Below, one piece after another: positions 1-10,912 of a DNA stretch of 64,000 bases (within the stretch, counting starts at the first letter, position 1; every line of letters starts with the position of its first letter). The position numbers and the translations under genes were made by a program. The notes under the pieces were generated by a model. That model saw only the letters and a program-made list of their open reading frames with translations, did not search any database and was not told the DNA's origin. The DNA is from an uncultured Alphaproteobacteria bacterium (GTDB taxonomy: Bacteria; Pseudomonadota; Alphaproteobacteria; HIMB59), in the NCBI GenBank assembly GCA_902619375.1, contig CACNEB010000001.1, forward strand, positions 62,001 through 126,000, in the 5' to 3' direction.

Positions 1-1
1 G

Positions 2-775
2 GGTAAAGAAAGAGCTGATCAATTGTCTAAAGTAAAATTCCAATTGTGCCCTATTTATCTATTTTACGATGATGAAAATATAGATTTAAATCTTGATATT
101 CATCATGATAAAAAACCACTAATAAAGTTTAAATCAGGTAAGTATACTCACTCAATATATAAAACTAGTACTGATTTTACTGGTATAAATTTTAAGGAAC
201 TTTTTGTTGCAGATGGCCATCATAGAATAGAGGGCTTTGCTCAATTAGACGTAAATAAAGATACTAAATTTTTATCTATTGTTTTTCCAAAATCTAAATG
301 CTTAAACCTAGCATATAACAGAAGCATTAAATTCCCAGATACCTACAAAAAAGATTCGTTTATATCTGACCTAAAAACATATTTTCATGTTGAGGAGTTA
401 AAATATCATGAGAAAATAGATCGTTTTTTCGTTATCTACTATCAAGGTAAGTATTTTAAAATAGATTTGAAGAATGATTTTTCTACAAATGGCGCAGATT
501 GTATTGATTTTGGAGAGTTTGTATTGAAGGAAATATTAAATATTCAGGACGAAACAAATGATCAAAGGGTCGAATTCGTCCCACCCACATTAGGTACTGA
601 TTATTTGATTAATCAAGTTGATACGGGTATAACAGATTTATCTACGTTAATGAGACCAGTTAGTATGGATTTAGTAATAGAATACTCTAAGAATTTAAAA
701 TTTATGCCACCTAAAGCTACATGGTTTGAACCTAAACCCCTAGACGGTCTATTTTTTTACGAAATTCTTGAATAA
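2..775 (+). CDS. DUF1015 family protein (5' end cut by window edge)
   Basis: ADGHHR motif typical of DUF1015; the frame is open upstream of the listed TTG to the window edge. Confidence 0.75.
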   Translation, partial: GKERADQLSKVKFQLCPIYLFYDDENIDLNLDIHHDKKPLIKFKSGKYTHSIYKTSTDFTGINFKELFVADGHHRIEGFAQLDVNKDTKFLSIVFPKSKCLNLAYNRSIKFPDTYKKDSFISDLKTYFHVEELKYHEKIDRFFVIYYQGKYFKIDLKNDFSTNGADCIDFGEFVLKEILNIQDETNDQRVEFVPPTLGTDYLINQVDTGITDLSTLMRPVSMDLVIEYSKNLKFMPPKATWFEPKPLDGLFFYEILE

Positions 776-804
776 TACAAAAAATCTAAGGAGAGACATT
801 AAAT

Positions 805-1965
805 ATGCAAAAACCTACCATTAAACCAAACCATCCATACTTTTCCTCGGGGCCTTGTTCCAAAAGACCTGGATGGAAACTAGAAGCTTTAAATGATGCC
901 GTTCTAGGTAGATCGCATAGAGCGAAAAGTGGCAAAGCAAAACTTAATGAGGTAATTGTAAAATCCAAGGAAGTTTTGGAGTTACCAGATGACTATTTAG
1001 TAGGTATTGTTCCCGCCTCTGATACTGGGGCAATAGAAATGGCTATGTGGAGCCTTCTAGGATTAAAAGATGTTGAAGTATGTGGTTGGGAGACTTTTGG
1101 ATTAACTTGGGTAAAGGACATTACAAAGCAACTAAAATTAGAGAATGTAACTGTTCATAAAACAGATAACTATGGAGAGCTTCCTGATTTATCAAAAGTG
1201 AATTTCGATAATGATGTTGTTTTTACATGGAATGGAACAACCTCCGGTGTTTGCATACCTAATGCAAACTGGATACCAGATAATCGGTCAGGTTTGTCAA
1301 TTTGTGATGCTACTTCAGCTGTTTTTGCTATGGACATGGATTTTAAAAAATTAGATGTAGTGACATGGTCATGGCAAAAAGTTTTGGGGGGAGAGGCTGC
1401 GCATGGCATGATTGCGTTGTCACCAAGAGCTGTTGAAAGACTCGAGTCATATGAACCACCTTGGCCAATGCCTAAAATTTTTCAATTAGCAAAAAACAAA
1501 AAGTTTTCCAAAGAAATTTTTGAGGGAGCAACTATTAATACCCCTTCTTTGCTAGCTGCTGAAGATGCTTTGGATGCTTTGAATTGGTGTATTGATATAG
1601 GTGGACAGAAAGAATTAATATCTAGATCAAAAAAAAACCTTCAAGTCATAAAGGAATGGATTGATCAAAGAGATTGGGTTGAGTTTTTAGCTGTTGACCC
1701 AAATACATATTCTTCAACAAGTATATGTTTTAAGTTTACACATCCTGACTTTGTGGCTTTAGATAGTGATAATCAAAAAAAACTTGTAAAAGAAATATGC
1801 TCTACATTAGAGAAAGAGGACGCTGGGTACGATATTAATGCTTATAAGGATGCACCAGCAGGCATAAGAATTTGGGGAGGCGCTACTGTTGAAGCCTCTG
1901 ATATTGAAAAAGTTTTACCATGGATTGAATGGTCTTTTTTTGAAACAATGGGAAGGTATAAATAA
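805..1965 (+). CDS. serC: phosphoserine aminotransferase
   Basis: N-terminal [29 protein letters not shown]-Lys region, about 386 aa alphaproteobacterial form; followed directly by serA. Confidence 0.9.
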   Translation: MQKPTIKPNHPYFSSGPCSKRPGWKLEALNDAVLGRSHRAKSGKAKLNEVIVKSKEVLELPDDYLVGIVPASDTGAIEMAMWSLLGLKDVEVCGWETFGLTWVKDITKQLKLENVTVHKTDNYGELPDLSKVNFDNDVVFTWNGTTSGVCIPNANWIPDNRSGLSICDATSAVFAMDMDFKKLDVVTWSWQKVLGGEAAHGMIALSPRAVERLESYEPPWPMPKIFQLAKNKKFSKEIFEGATINTPSLLAAEDALDALNWCIDIGGQKELISRSKKNLQVIKEWIDQRDWVEFLAVDPNTYSSTSICFKFTHPDFVALDSDNQKKLVKEICSTLEKEDAGYDINAYKDAPAGIRIWGGATVEASDIEKVLPWIEWSFFETMGRYK

Positions 1966-2906
1966 TGAAGATTTTAATTTCTGATAAGATGAGTGACAAG
2001 GTTGAAGATGTCTTAAAGTCAAAACAAATTGATTATGATATCAAAACCGGGATGTCTCCTGAGGAGCTTAAAGATGTGATTGATCAATATGATGGCATTT
2101 TAATAAGATCTGCAACTAAACTAACTTCAGATATACTCGCTGACTGTAAGAACCTTAAAGTTATTGGTAGAGCGGGAGTTGGTGTAGATAATGTTGACCT
2201 AGATCAAGCAACAAAAAATCGAATTCTAGTGATGAATACACCTCTAGGAAATCTAGAGGCAACAGCTGAGTTAAGTGTTGGTTTAATGTTTTCAGTTATG
2301 AGAAATATTCACCTAGCTAATGACTCAACTCATCAAGGAAAATGGGAAAAACCTAAGTTTCTTGGAACTGAGCTAAAAGGAAAAGTACTTGGAATAGTGG
2401 GCTATGGCAACATAGGCCAAAGAGTTGCTGAAATATGCTCAACAATTGGAATGAAAATTATTACTAATTCTAAATCAGCAAGCGATGATGATTTATTAAA
2501 ATTTAATGTTAAAAAGGTCCCGACAGAAGATTTAATTAAGGAAGCTGATATTATTACTCTTCATACAAAATTAAATGATGAAACAAAATATATGATTAAC
2601 AAAGATACATTATCAACTATGAAACCCACATCAGTGATTATAAATTGTGCTAGGGGTGGTCTTATTAATGAAACTGATTTAAAAGATGCTCTCAATAATG
2701 AAATTATTGCAGGTGCTGCAATTGATGTTTATGAAAATGAGCCTGCAACAGACAATGTAATGTTTGGAACAAAAAATTTACTTCTTACACCTCACTTAGG
2801 AGCATCTTCAAAAGAAGCTCAATCTAATGTTGCTATAGATGTAGCAAACCAAGTTGCTGATTACTTAAAAGATAATAAGATTGTAAATAACGTTAATTCT
2901 TTTTGA
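1965..2906 (+). CDS. serA: D-3-phosphoglycerate dehydrogenase, short form
   Basis: GIVGYGNIGQRVAE NAD-binding motif, NCARGGLINE, PHLGASSKEAQ; next to serC. Confidence 0.85.
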   Translation: MKILISDKMSDKVEDVLKSKQIDYDIKTGMSPEELKDVIDQYDGILIRSATKLTSDILADCKNLKVIGRAGVGVDNVDLDQATKNRILVMNTPLGNLEATAELSVGLMFSVMRNIHLANDSTHQGKWEKPKFLGTELKGKVLGIVGYGNIGQRVAEICSTIGMKIITNSKSASDDDLLKFNVKKVPTEDLIKEADIITLHTKLNDETKYMINKDTLSTMKPTSVIINCARGGLINETDLKDALNNEIIAGAAIDVYENEPATDNVMFGTKNLLLTPHLGASSKEAQSNVAIDVANQVADYLKDNKIVNNVNSF

Positions 2907-3468
2907 TTTTATTTAAATACTCGTAAATTGAAATTTTGGTTAAAACGTTTTGCATAGATTTGTTTTCATTAATTTTTTCTAATTCATTTAGACTTAACTT
3001 AAAAATCTTTATTTCTTCATTTTCATTTCTATTATAGAGTGATTTTAGTTTAATCTTTTCTACTTCAGCATAGTACACATGAACTATCTCATCAGAGTAG
3101 CCTGGAACTGGACAGTATGTTGTTAGTTTGATGAGTTTTTTTGTTTTGACTCCTATTTCTTCTTTAATTTCTCTTTTAATTGCTGTAATTAATGACTCTC
3201 CCCTGTCCACTAATCCACCAACTATTTCATACTTCAATGTTTTATTTCTGACAAAATAAAAAGGTCTAAATTGTTTAATTAAATAAAATTTTTTCTCTTC
3301 CGGGCTAAAACATAGAGCAAATACAACATCTCCAACATTTAATATTTCTCTAAAAATTTTATAGGGTTTAACTTTTTTATTATAACTCTTTACTAAAAAA
3401 TGATACTTCCAAAATTTAAAAAAACCGTTTGATAAAAGTATTTTTTTTATTTTACTTACTTTTTGCAT
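2893..3468 (-). CDS. NUDIX hydrolase (ADP-ribose pyrophosphatase-like)
   Basis: Nudix box GGLVDRGESLITAIKREIKEEIG. Confidence 0.85.
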   Translation of the reverse strand: MQKVSKIKKILLSNGFFKFWKYHFLVKSYNKKVKPYKIFREILNVGDVVFALCFSPEEKKFYLIKQFRPFYFVRNKTLKYEIVGGLVDRGESLITAIKREIKEEIGVKTKKLIKLTTYCPVPGYSDEIVHVYYAEVEKIKLKSLYNRNENEEIKIFKLSLNELEKINENKSMQNVLTKISIYEYLNKIKKN

Positions 3469-3520
3469 ATGATTTAACTATTTGACTATTTATATGACAA
3501 AAGTATATATATTCAATACT

Positions 3521-3597
<77 letters not shown>

Positions 3598-3608
3598 AAT
3601 TAAAAATT

Positions 3609-3917
3609 ATGAAAAAAGTTACGATTAAGCGTCCCTCAAAAACCAATATGCAATCTGGTTTAAAAAAAACTAAAATGTGGATAATAGAGTTTGATTTTGA
3701 TCCCAGTCTTCGAAAAGACGTGTTAATGGGATGGAATAGTTCAAAAAACACCACTAAACAACTAAAGCTAAGCTTCGATAATCTTGATGATGCGATTTTA
3801 TGGTGTCAAAAGAACTCATACCAATACAAAGTTATTGATCAATCCTATAAACAAGTAAAACCAAAGAGTTATGCCAGCAATTTCTCTAATAATAGAAAAA
3901 CTTCTTGGACACACTAG
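3609..3917 (+). CDS. ETC complex I subunit, NDUFS4-like family
   Basis: MQSGLKKTKMWIIEFD...LMGWNSSKNT pattern of the NDUFS4/ETC_C1 family; next to tRNA-Pro. Confidence 0.85.
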   Translation: MKKVTIKRPSKTNMQSGLKKTKMWIIEFDFDPSLRKDVLMGWNSSKNTTKQLKLSFDNLDDAILWCQKNSYQYKVIDQSYKQVKPKSYASNFSNNRKTSWTH

Positions 3918-3990
3918 TAATTAAATATTCATTTTTCAAAATATAATACTATTATCAGTCCATATTTATTAATTAATAAGGGGGAAAGAA

Positions 3991-5166
3991 ATGATTAAGT
4001 TCATTACTACTCTGCTTGCTTTATTCGTGTTTAGCACTTCATACGCTAATGAGGTTAAAGTTGGCATAATTTTAGGTTTTACGGGACCTATTGAATCATT
4101 AACGCCAGGTATGGCGGCAGGAGCTGAGTTGGCATTTAAAGAAGCATCAGACTCTGGCGAATTACTTGGTGGTTCTACAGTTAACTCAATTAGAGCTGAC
4201 TCAACATGCATCGACTCAGCAGCAGCAGCTTCTGCGGCTGAATTTTTGATATCTCAAGGTGTAACAGCCATTATGGGAGCTGATTGTTCAGGAGTTACCG
4301 GTGCAGTTCTTTCAAATGTTGCTGTACCTAATGGTGTACCAATGATATCACCATCTGCAACATCTCCTGCTTTAACTACTGCAGAAGATGATGGTTTGTT
4401 TTTTAGAACAGCACCCTCTGATGCAAGAGGAGGAGAGGTATTAGCTGATATCACTAATGATAGAGGTATTTCAAGTGTTGCTATAACTTATGTTAATACT
4501 GACTACGGTGTTGGTTTAGCTGATGTATACGAAGCTGCAGCTATTGCAAGAGGTATTGAAGTAACTGCTAAAACTGCTCACGAAGGTGATAAAGCAGATT
4601 ACAGTGCTGAAGTAGGTGTACTTTCTTCAGCTGGAGGAGAAGCTTTAGTTGTAATTGGTTACTTGGATCAAGGTGGAAACCAGATTATCCAAGGTTCATT
4701 AGACAGTGGAGCTTTTGACACTTTTGTTCTTTCCGATGGAATGATTGGTGAGTCGTTAACAGATACTTTTGGTTCTGACCTAGATGGTTCTTTTGGTTCT
4801 ATGCCTGGTTCGTTAGGAGCTGGTGCAATGAAATTCAAAGCTTATGCTGAAGCAAATGGAGTAGATCCATCAGTGTATGTAGGTGAATCATATGATGCAG
4901 CAGCACTAATAATGCTAGCTATGTGCAAAGGAAAATCTGATGATAGCGCATCAATAGCAGCTAATATAATGAGTGTAGCTAATGGCCCCGGCACTAAAAT
5001 TTATGCCGGTGAGTTAAAAGAAGGTCTTCATCTTGCATGTTCTGGTTTTGCAGTAGATTACGACGGAGCAACTGATGTTAATTTCACAGAAGTGGGAGAG
5101 GCATTTGGAGCATTCCTTGAAAAAGGAATTGAAGGCGGTAAATTTATCGACGTAGCTCAAAGATAA
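3991..5166 (+). CDS. branched-chain amino acid-type ABC transporter substrate-binding protein
   Basis: signal peptide, VGIILGFTGPIESLTPGMAAGAELA, LivK-type periplasmic binding protein; faces livMHFG-like genes. Confidence 0.85.
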   Translation: MIKFITTLLALFVFSTSYANEVKVGIILGFTGPIESLTPGMAAGAELAFKEASDSGELLGGSTVNSIRADSTCIDSAAAASAAEFLISQGVTAIMGADCSGVTGAVLSNVAVPNGVPMISPSATSPALTTAEDDGLFFRTAPSDARGGEVLADITNDRGISSVAITYVNTDYGVGLADVYEAAAIARGIEVTAKTAHEGDKADYSAEVGVLSSAGGEALVVIGYLDQGGNQIIQGSLDSGAFDTFVLSDGMIGESLTDTFGSDLDGSFGSMPGSLGAGAMKFKAYAEANGVDPSVYVGESYDAAALIMLAMCKGKSDDSASIAANIMSVANGPGTKIYAGELKEGLHLACSGFAVDYDGATDVNFTEVGEAFGAFLEKGIEGGKFIDVAQR

Positions 5167-5175
5167 TTTTCAATT

Positions 5176-5204
5176 TTTAGCCCCATCTCTCTGATGGGGC
5201 TAAA
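5176..5204. terminator. bidirectional terminator-like hairpin between convergent livK-like and livM-like genes
   Basis: perfect 12-bp inverted repeat TTTAGCCCCATC / GATGGGGCTAAA with a 5-nt loop between converging stops. Confidence 0.75.
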
Positions 5205-5220
5205 GATAACAAATAAATAT

Positions 5221-6591
5221 TTAATTTTTAATAATTTTTTCTGGTAGTAATCCTTTGGGTCTGTATCTCATCACCAAAAGTAAGCCTAACCCCATCATTA
5301 AATATCTAAAGTATGGAACACTATTTAAAAGATGTTCTTTAATGTAATTAGTTTCATCTAAATGACTAGTAAATATGTTAATTACGAGAAGAGCGAATGG
5401 GGCAGATTGTATCCAAATAAACCAAACAACAAAACCTCCTAATATAGCTCCATAATTATTTCCTGTACCCCCCAATAAAACCATAACCCATATTAAAAAA
5501 GTATATCTTAAAGGTTGATAACTTGATGGAGTGAAAAGACCATCATAGGTAACTAGCATTGCACCTGCGAAACCAATGATAGCTGATCCCAACATAAAAA
5601 TAAAAAGGTGTTGCTTCACAACATTTTTACCCATCGCTTTTGCTGCCTCTTCATTATCTCTAATAGCTCTCATCATCCTACCCCATGGAGAGTTCAAGGC
5701 TTTTTCAGAAAAATACAGAATTATTAATACTACAGCTAAAAAAATTAGACTAAAGCATAACTTTACAAAAACTCCAGAAGAGGAGATTACAAGTTGGTTA
5801 AGTAAAGAAGCTCTATCATCGAAATCCAAGACATTTGATAGTTTTGAAGAGTTTAAAAACTCAACAAGTTTTATAAACCACTCAGAGTTTTGTAAATCCA
5901 CTTCATACGGAACTGGTCTCTTTAAACCAATGACATTCTTTACACCCCTCGATAGCCACTCCTCATGTTTTACAATTGTTATTATTATTCCAGAGACTAG
6001 TAAGGTTGATATTGCTAAATAGTCAGACCTCAATCCTAAACAAACTTTTCCTACAACAAAAGCTACTAGGGCACACAAAACTGCACCAACAAACCATGAA
6101 AATATAATTGGCAAATTAGCTCCACCTAAAAAACCTGATGTGGCTGCGTTAATTGACTCAATTTTACTGATTGATGGTCCAGCTATAAATTTAAGTAATG
6201 GTATAGATAAAATTATGATAAAGAATATAAAATAATTTTTATATTTATAATTTGGAAGTTTTTTATTAATTATTAAAACACTAAAAACAACTGCTAATAA
6301 AAATAAACCGGATACTAGAATTCCAATACCGCCAGCACTCCAAGCTTCAGGTACAGGGGGAACTGAAATCAAAACAGTTGCTAACCCCCCTATGGCCAAA
6401 AAACCCATTACACCAAAATTAATCAAACCAGCAAAACCCCATTGAATATTTACTCCCATAGCCATTACAGCAGAAATAAGACAGAGATTTAACATTGATA
6501 ATGCAATACCCCATGACTGAAATAAACCTACTAAAAACGTTAAAACAGTCATTACTGAGAAACAAATTTTAAAGTCAGAATTTTTGATCAT
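5221..6591 (-). CDS. livM: branched-chain amino acid-type ABC transporter permease (LivM-like)
   Basis: polytopic; GLRSDYLAISTL and GRMMRAIRDNEEAAKAMGKNV motifs. Confidence 0.85.
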   Translation of the reverse strand: MIKNSDFKICFSVMTVLTFLVGLFQSWGIALSMLNLCLISAVMAMGVNIQWGFAGLINFGVMGFLAIGGLATVLISVPPVPEAWSAGGIGILVSGLFLLAVVFSVLIINKKLPNYKYKNYFIFFIIILSIPLLKFIAGPSISKIESINAATSGFLGGANLPIIFSWFVGAVLCALVAFVVGKVCLGLRSDYLAISTLLVSGIIITIVKHEEWLSRGVKNVIGLKRPVPYEVDLQNSEWFIKLVEFLNSSKLSNVLDFDDRASLLNQLVISSSGVFVKLCFSLIFLAVVLIILYFSEKALNSPWGRMMRAIRDNEEAAKAMGKNVVKQHLFIFMLGSAIIGFAGAMLVTYDGLFTPSSYQPLRYTFLIWVMVLLGGTGNNYGAILGGFVVWFIWIQSAPFALLVINIFTSHLDETNYIKEHLLNSVPYFRYLMMGLGLLLVMRYRPKGLLPEKIIKN

Positions 6592-7598
6592 ATGACTTTT
6601 CCTTTAAAGATACCATTTGGCCTAAAAATAAGAACGACTATTAATATTGCAAAAGAGATCGCAAATTTATAATCAGTAGAGATAAATTGTATTAGTGTGC
6701 TTGGTTCTAAACCCTCAGGCATGATGTATTTAAAAAATTTTTTGTAAGCGTAAGTGAGACCTATTTCAGAAAAAGCTATTAAAAAACCTCCATAGAATGC
6801 TCCTAGAGGGTTTCCGATACCCCCAACAATTGTTGCTGCAAAAATAGGGAGGAGGTTATTAAAATAAGTGAATGGTTTGAAGCTTTTATCTAATCCATAC
6901 AAAGTTCCTGCAATAGTCGCTAAAATTGAAACAATTATCCAGGTCAGTAAAACAATTTTTTTAGGGTCGATACCTGATAGCAAAGCTAAATCCTCATTAT
7001 TTGAATAAGCTCTCATAGATTTACCTGTTTTTGTTTTATTTAAAAAATAAAAAAGTATCGAGCAAGTAATAATAGTTGTAATTAATGTTATCACTTGAGT
7101 TGATTTTAATGCTAGTCCTTCATTCAATCCTGTCATTTGTTTAAATTCTCTAGCTTTCATAATAAACTTATGACCATCCATAAAGTTAATATCGTTTGGT
7201 CCAATGATAATTCTAACAACTGCGTTTAAAACAAACATAATACCAAGACTAACAACTATAAAAGTTACTGGGTCACTTTTTTTATTTCTGTAATATTCAA
7301 ATACCGCTTTATCAAAAAATAAACTCACCACAATTGTCAATAGGATACCAACTGGTAATGCTAGTAAAGCGGTTGGAAGTAAACCAAACGTAATTCCTTT
7401 TGACTGTAAAAACCAAGTAACAAGGATTACAATCATTGTTCCAAAAGCCATCAAGTCTCCATAAGCAAAGTTTGCAAATCTTAAAACACCATAGATAAGA
7501 GTTACTCCAATTGCACCCAAAGCCAACTGTGATCCATAAGTTATTCCAGGCACAATAATAAAGTTTGTGAGAAGTATGATTGAGTTTAAAAAATCCAT
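6588..7598 (-). CDS. livH: branched-chain amino acid-type ABC transporter permease (LivH-like)
   Basis: GVTLIYGVLRFANFAYGDLMAFG, GKSMRAYSNNEDLALLSGI, ATIVGGIGNPLGAFYGG. Confidence 0.85.
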   Translation of the reverse strand: MDFLNSIILLTNFIIVPGITYGSQLALGAIGVTLIYGVLRFANFAYGDLMAFGTMIVILVTWFLQSKGITFGLLPTALLALPVGILLTIVVSLFFDKAVFEYYRNKKSDPVTFIVVSLGIMFVLNAVVRIIIGPNDINFMDGHKFIMKAREFKQMTGLNEGLALKSTQVITLITTIITCSILFYFLNKTKTGKSMRAYSNNEDLALLSGIDPKKIVLLTWIIVSILATIAGTLYGLDKSFKPFTYFNNLLPIFAATIVGGIGNPLGAFYGGFLIAFSEIGLTYAYKKFFKYIMPEGLEPSTLIQFISTDYKFAISFAILIVVLIFRPNGIFKGKVI

Positions 7599-8300
7599 TT
7601 ATCCTCCTAAAAAAGCCTTTCTAATCTCTTTATCATTTAAAAGATAATCGCCTTTGCCTTCGTAAGCATTTTTCCCTGTAACTAGAATATAACCTCGGTC
7701 AGATATTTCTAAAGCTTGGCGAGCATTTTGCTCAACCATTAGTATAGCTATGTTTTGTTTTTTTATATTAAGTATGTGCTCAAATAATTCCGTCATAATT
7801 ACAGGTGAGACCCCTGCAGTTGGTTCATCTAACATTAAAACATCAGGTTCAGTCATTAAAGCTCTGGCAATTGCAACCTGTTGTCTTTGACCACCTGATA
7901 ATTCGCCAGCAAATTGATCTCTTTTCTCTTTAATTATAGGAAATAAATCATACATCTCCTCTAATCTCGTTGATAAATTAATATCATTTAAAAAAGCACC
8001 CATCTCTAAGTTCTCTTTTACAGTTAATTCTGTGAAAATATTTTTAATTTGAGGTACAAAGGATATACCTAGCTTTATTCTATCTTGTGTTTTAAGTTTT
8101 GTTATATCTTTCCCGTCAAGTACGACATTTCCATTTTTTAAGTCAAGTATACCAAGCATTGCTTTCATTGCTGTCGATTTACCAGCGCCATTCGGTCCAA
8201 GAATGGACACAATTTCACCTCTGTTAACGTTAAAAGAGCACTCTTCGATAATGTTTACACCTCCATAGCCACCAGTTAAATTTGAAGCAGAAAAAAACAT
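7599..8300 (-). CDS. livF: branched-chain amino acid-type ABC transporter ATPase (LivF-like)
   Basis: Walker A GPNGAGKST, LSGGQRQQVAIARALM, 233 aa LivF size. Confidence 0.9.
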   Translation of the reverse strand: MFFSASNLTGGYGGVNIIEECSFNVNRGEIVSILGPNGAGKSTAMKAMLGILDLKNGNVVLDGKDITKLKTQDRIKLGISFVPQIKNIFTELTVKENLEMGAFLNDINLSTRLEEMYDLFPIIKEKRDQFAGELSGGQRQQVAIARALMTEPDVLMLDEPTAGVSPVIMTELFEHILNIKKQNIAILMVEQNARQALEISDRGYILVTGKNAYEGKGDYLLNDKEIRKAFLGG

Positions 8301-9076
8301 TATTTTTTTAATCCTTTACCTAAATAAGACTCGATAACCTGTTCATTTGACTTTACCTCTTCAGCAGAGCCTTTAAAAAGTACTGATCCCTCAGCTAAAA
8401 CAATTACAGGGTCACATAGCTCATTTATAAAATTAAAATCATGTTCAATCATACAAAATGTGTAACCTTTATCCTGATTAAGTTTAAAAATTGAGTCACT
8501 TATGTCTCTAAGGAGTGTTTTATTAACTCCTGCACCAACTTCATCTAAAAAAACTATTTTAGCATCTACCATCATTGTTCTGGCCAATTCTAAAAGTTTT
8601 TTTTGCCCTCCAGATAGATTTCCAGCTCTCTCATTCTTAAGGTGTTCAATTTTTAAAAATTTTAATACTTCCATGGCTTTATCTTTGATTAACTCATCTT
8701 CTTTATTAATTTTTTGTCTATTCATCAGCGAATAAAGAAGCTTTTCACCTTTTTGATTACCTGGCACTACCATTAAATTCTCAATAACTGTCATATTTGC
8801 AAATTCGTGTGCAATTTGAAATGTTCTTAATACTCCTAAATGAAATAAGTCGTGCGACTCTTCATTTGTTATTTCAACACCATTATAGAAAACTTTACCA
8901 GAATCCGGTTTAAGATTACCAGTAATTACATTAAATAAAGTAGTCTTACCAGATCCATTAGGCCCAATAATTCCTGTTATAGCTTTATCCTTAATTTCTA
9001 AGGAGCAATTATTTAGTGCAACTAATCCACCAAATGTTTTCACCAAATTTTCGACTTTTATTAAAATATTGTTCAT
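8300..9076 (-). CDS. livG: branched-chain amino acid-type ABC transporter ATPase (LivG-like)
   Basis: GPNGSGKTTLFNVITG, LRTFQIAHEFANMTVIENL, LSGGQKKLLELARTMM. Confidence 0.9.
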   Translation of the reverse strand: MNNILIKVENLVKTFGGLVALNNCSLEIKDKAITGIIGPNGSGKTTLFNVITGNLKPDSGKVFYNGVEITNEESHDLFHLGVLRTFQIAHEFANMTVIENLMVVPGNQKGEKLLYSLMNRQKINKEDELIKDKAMEVLKFLKIEHLKNERAGNLSGGQKKLLELARTMMVDAKIVFLDEVGAGVNKTLLRDISDSIFKLNQDKGYTFCMIEHDFNFINELCDPVIVLAEGSVLFKGSAEEVKSNEQVIESYLGKGLKK

Positions 9077-9139
9077 TTAAAAATTAGTGCATATTAAAGT
9101 AGAAAATATAAAGTTGAAGTGGTAAATATTCCAATAAAT

Positions 9140-9216
9140 GCGCTCTTAGCTCAGCTGGATAGAGCATCTGCCTTCTAAGCAGAGGGTCGCAGGTTCGAAT
9201 CCTGCAGAGCGCGCCA
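9140..9216 (+). tRNA. tRNA-Arg (anticodon TCT)
   Basis: GCGCTCT/AGAGCGC acceptor stem, GGTTCGAATCC T-arm, CTTCTAA anticodon loop, encoded CCA. Confidence 0.95.
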
Positions 9217-9398
9217 TACAAAAGATAAAATTTAAAATATAGAATAGCTTCACACTAAATTGAAATATCCCCAAAAGTAAAGGTTAATCAATTATTTATA
9301 TAAGAATTTCAAACTATAATTATTATAGTAGCCATTATTAATATAAACAAAATAGATGGAAATTTGATCGTTTATGTCAATTAAATTTTATATTAAAG

Positions 9399-10151
9399 TT
9401 AAGCGATTTTGCTAAATAATAATTGTTGTAGTTTTGATTTCTTTAAGATTTTTTCTACCAATATTTTATCATTACTCGTATTAATAGATTGAGTTGATTT
9501 ATTTACAAGAACTATTTTTAATTTATATTTTTTTTTTAAAACTTTAATTTGTTCAATCGACATTTTTTTTTCAATTTTAGATAAAATTGGCGGATTACTA
9601 TAAATTTCATTCAAAATTTCTTTTGGGTAAAGCATTGTTCCTAAAATTTTAAAAATAGAATGTTTTCTAATTTTATTAATATCATTGGGATCTCTAAAAA
9701 GTTGGATCACATACATTTTTGGATCTACAAGGCATTTAACAATATTTAGATCATAAATTTCATTTTTATTGCATTTTGAAGCAAGATTTAAAACAGTTCT
9801 TTTTAAGTCTATTTGATAATCACTTAATTTTGATAGATAACTAGGAAGAATTAAAGGCTCATCTCCTTGTAATAAAATAATTTTTTTATAAGGTAGTTTT
9901 ATAACTATTTCATTAACTCTACTTGATCCATCAAGATGCTTTTTTTTTGAAATAAAGACACTACCATTATTTTTTAAAATAATTTTGGATATTTTTTTAC
10001 TGTTTGTTACAACATGAACATTTTTAACTTTTGAGAGCAAAGCTCTTCTTCTAACATGCTCTATCATTTCTAAATTGTTAATTTTGGTTAATATTTTATT
10101 TGGAAACCTTATAGAATTTAAATGACAAGGAATAAATATCGCTACTGTCAT
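9399..10151 (-). CDS. 3-deoxy-manno-octulosonate cytidylyltransferase-like (CMP-KDO synthetase family)
   Basis: MTVAIFIPCHLNSIRFPNKIL, VVTNSKKI, LLQGDEPLI; internal Met preferred over the ORF-track start. Confidence 0.75.
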   Translation of the reverse strand: MTVAIFIPCHLNSIRFPNKILTKINNLEMIEHVRRRALLSKVKNVHVVTNSKKISKIILKNNGSVFISKKKHLDGSSRVNEIVIKLPYKKIILLQGDEPLILPSYLSKLSDYQIDLKRTVLNLASKCNKNEIYDLNIVKCLVDPKMYVIQLFRDPNDINKIRKHSIFKILGTMLYPKEILNEIYSNPPILSKIEKKMSIEQIKVLKKKYKLKIVLVNKSTQSINTSNDKILVEKILKKSKLQQLLFSKIA

Positions 10152-10156
10152 AGAGA

Positions 10157-10912
10157 TTATTGTGGCAAAACTCCACAATCTAAATTAATTGATTGTCCTG
10201 TTATAGATGATGATTTCTCGGAGGATAAAAACAACACCAAATCAGCAACATCTTTTTCAGAAGGAAGTGCGTTCAAAGATGAATTATTTCTTATAAAATC
10301 TTTAAAAAAATTTTTATTTTTATATGCAGGAGAGTATCTTTTAGAAATTACGTTCATTAATCCTGGTGTTTTAATCAAAACAGGACAAATACCATTAACC
10401 CTAATATTAAATTCTCCTAGTTCCTTACATAAAGATTGTGTTATTCCATTTAAACCAAACTTTGTTGCACAATATACAGAGTTATATTTTGTTCCTCTTT
10501 TACCAGCGATACTTGAAATATTAATTATATTACCATTTTTAAAACGCTTGAAATGTGGTACGAAATTTTTCAATAAAAAAAAAATACTATATAAATTTGT
10601 ATGAAACATTTGATCTAGAAATTTTTTATTAATTTCCGTTACAGGTTTCCACATTGATTGACCAATATTATTTATTAGAATGTCGATTTTTTTATGTTTA
10701 ACTATGATTTTTTTAGCAAGATTATCAACTTGCTTTTCTTTTGTTAAATCTATTTGATACCAGTAAAAATTTTTTTTGAATTTTTTTTTCGGTGCTGTTC
10801 TACTTAACAAAATAGTTTCGTAACCCTCAAAAATATATTTTTCAGCAATTGCTAAACCAATACCTTTGGATGCCCCAGCTATTACTACTTTTTTCTTTAA
10901 ATCGTCATACAT
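10157..10912 (-). CDS. short-chain dehydrogenase/reductase (SDR)
   Basis: GASKGIGLAIAEK, NNIGQSMW, YCATKFG, SSSITGQSINLDCG. Confidence 0.85.
   Translation of the reverse strand: MYDDLKKKVVIAGASKGIGLAIAEKYIFEGYETILLSRTAPKKKFKKNFYWYQIDLTKEKQVDNLAKKIIVKHKKIDILINNIGQSMWKPVTEINKKFLDQMFHTNLYSIFFLLKNFVPHFKRFKNGNIINISSIAGKRGTKYNSVYCATKFGLNGITQSLCKELGEFNIRVNGICPVLIKTPGLMNVISKRYSPAYKNKNFFKDFIRNNSSLNALPSEKDVADLVLFLSSEKSSSITGQSINLDCGVLPQ

Noticed and set aside
1170-1409. 79-aa minus-strand ORF inside serC
   Set aside because: Antisense shadow of a confident coding region.
5576-6022. 148-aa plus-strand ORF
   Set aside because: Antisense to the well-supported livM-like permease; no family motif.
9217-9398. 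Integration scar or tRNA fragment repeat downstream of tRNA-Arg
   Set aside because: No repeat of the tRNA 3' end and no recombinase fragment could be seen.
10122-10604. 160-aa plus-strand ORF
   Set aside because: Antisense to the SDR gene 10157-10912, which has clear motifs.
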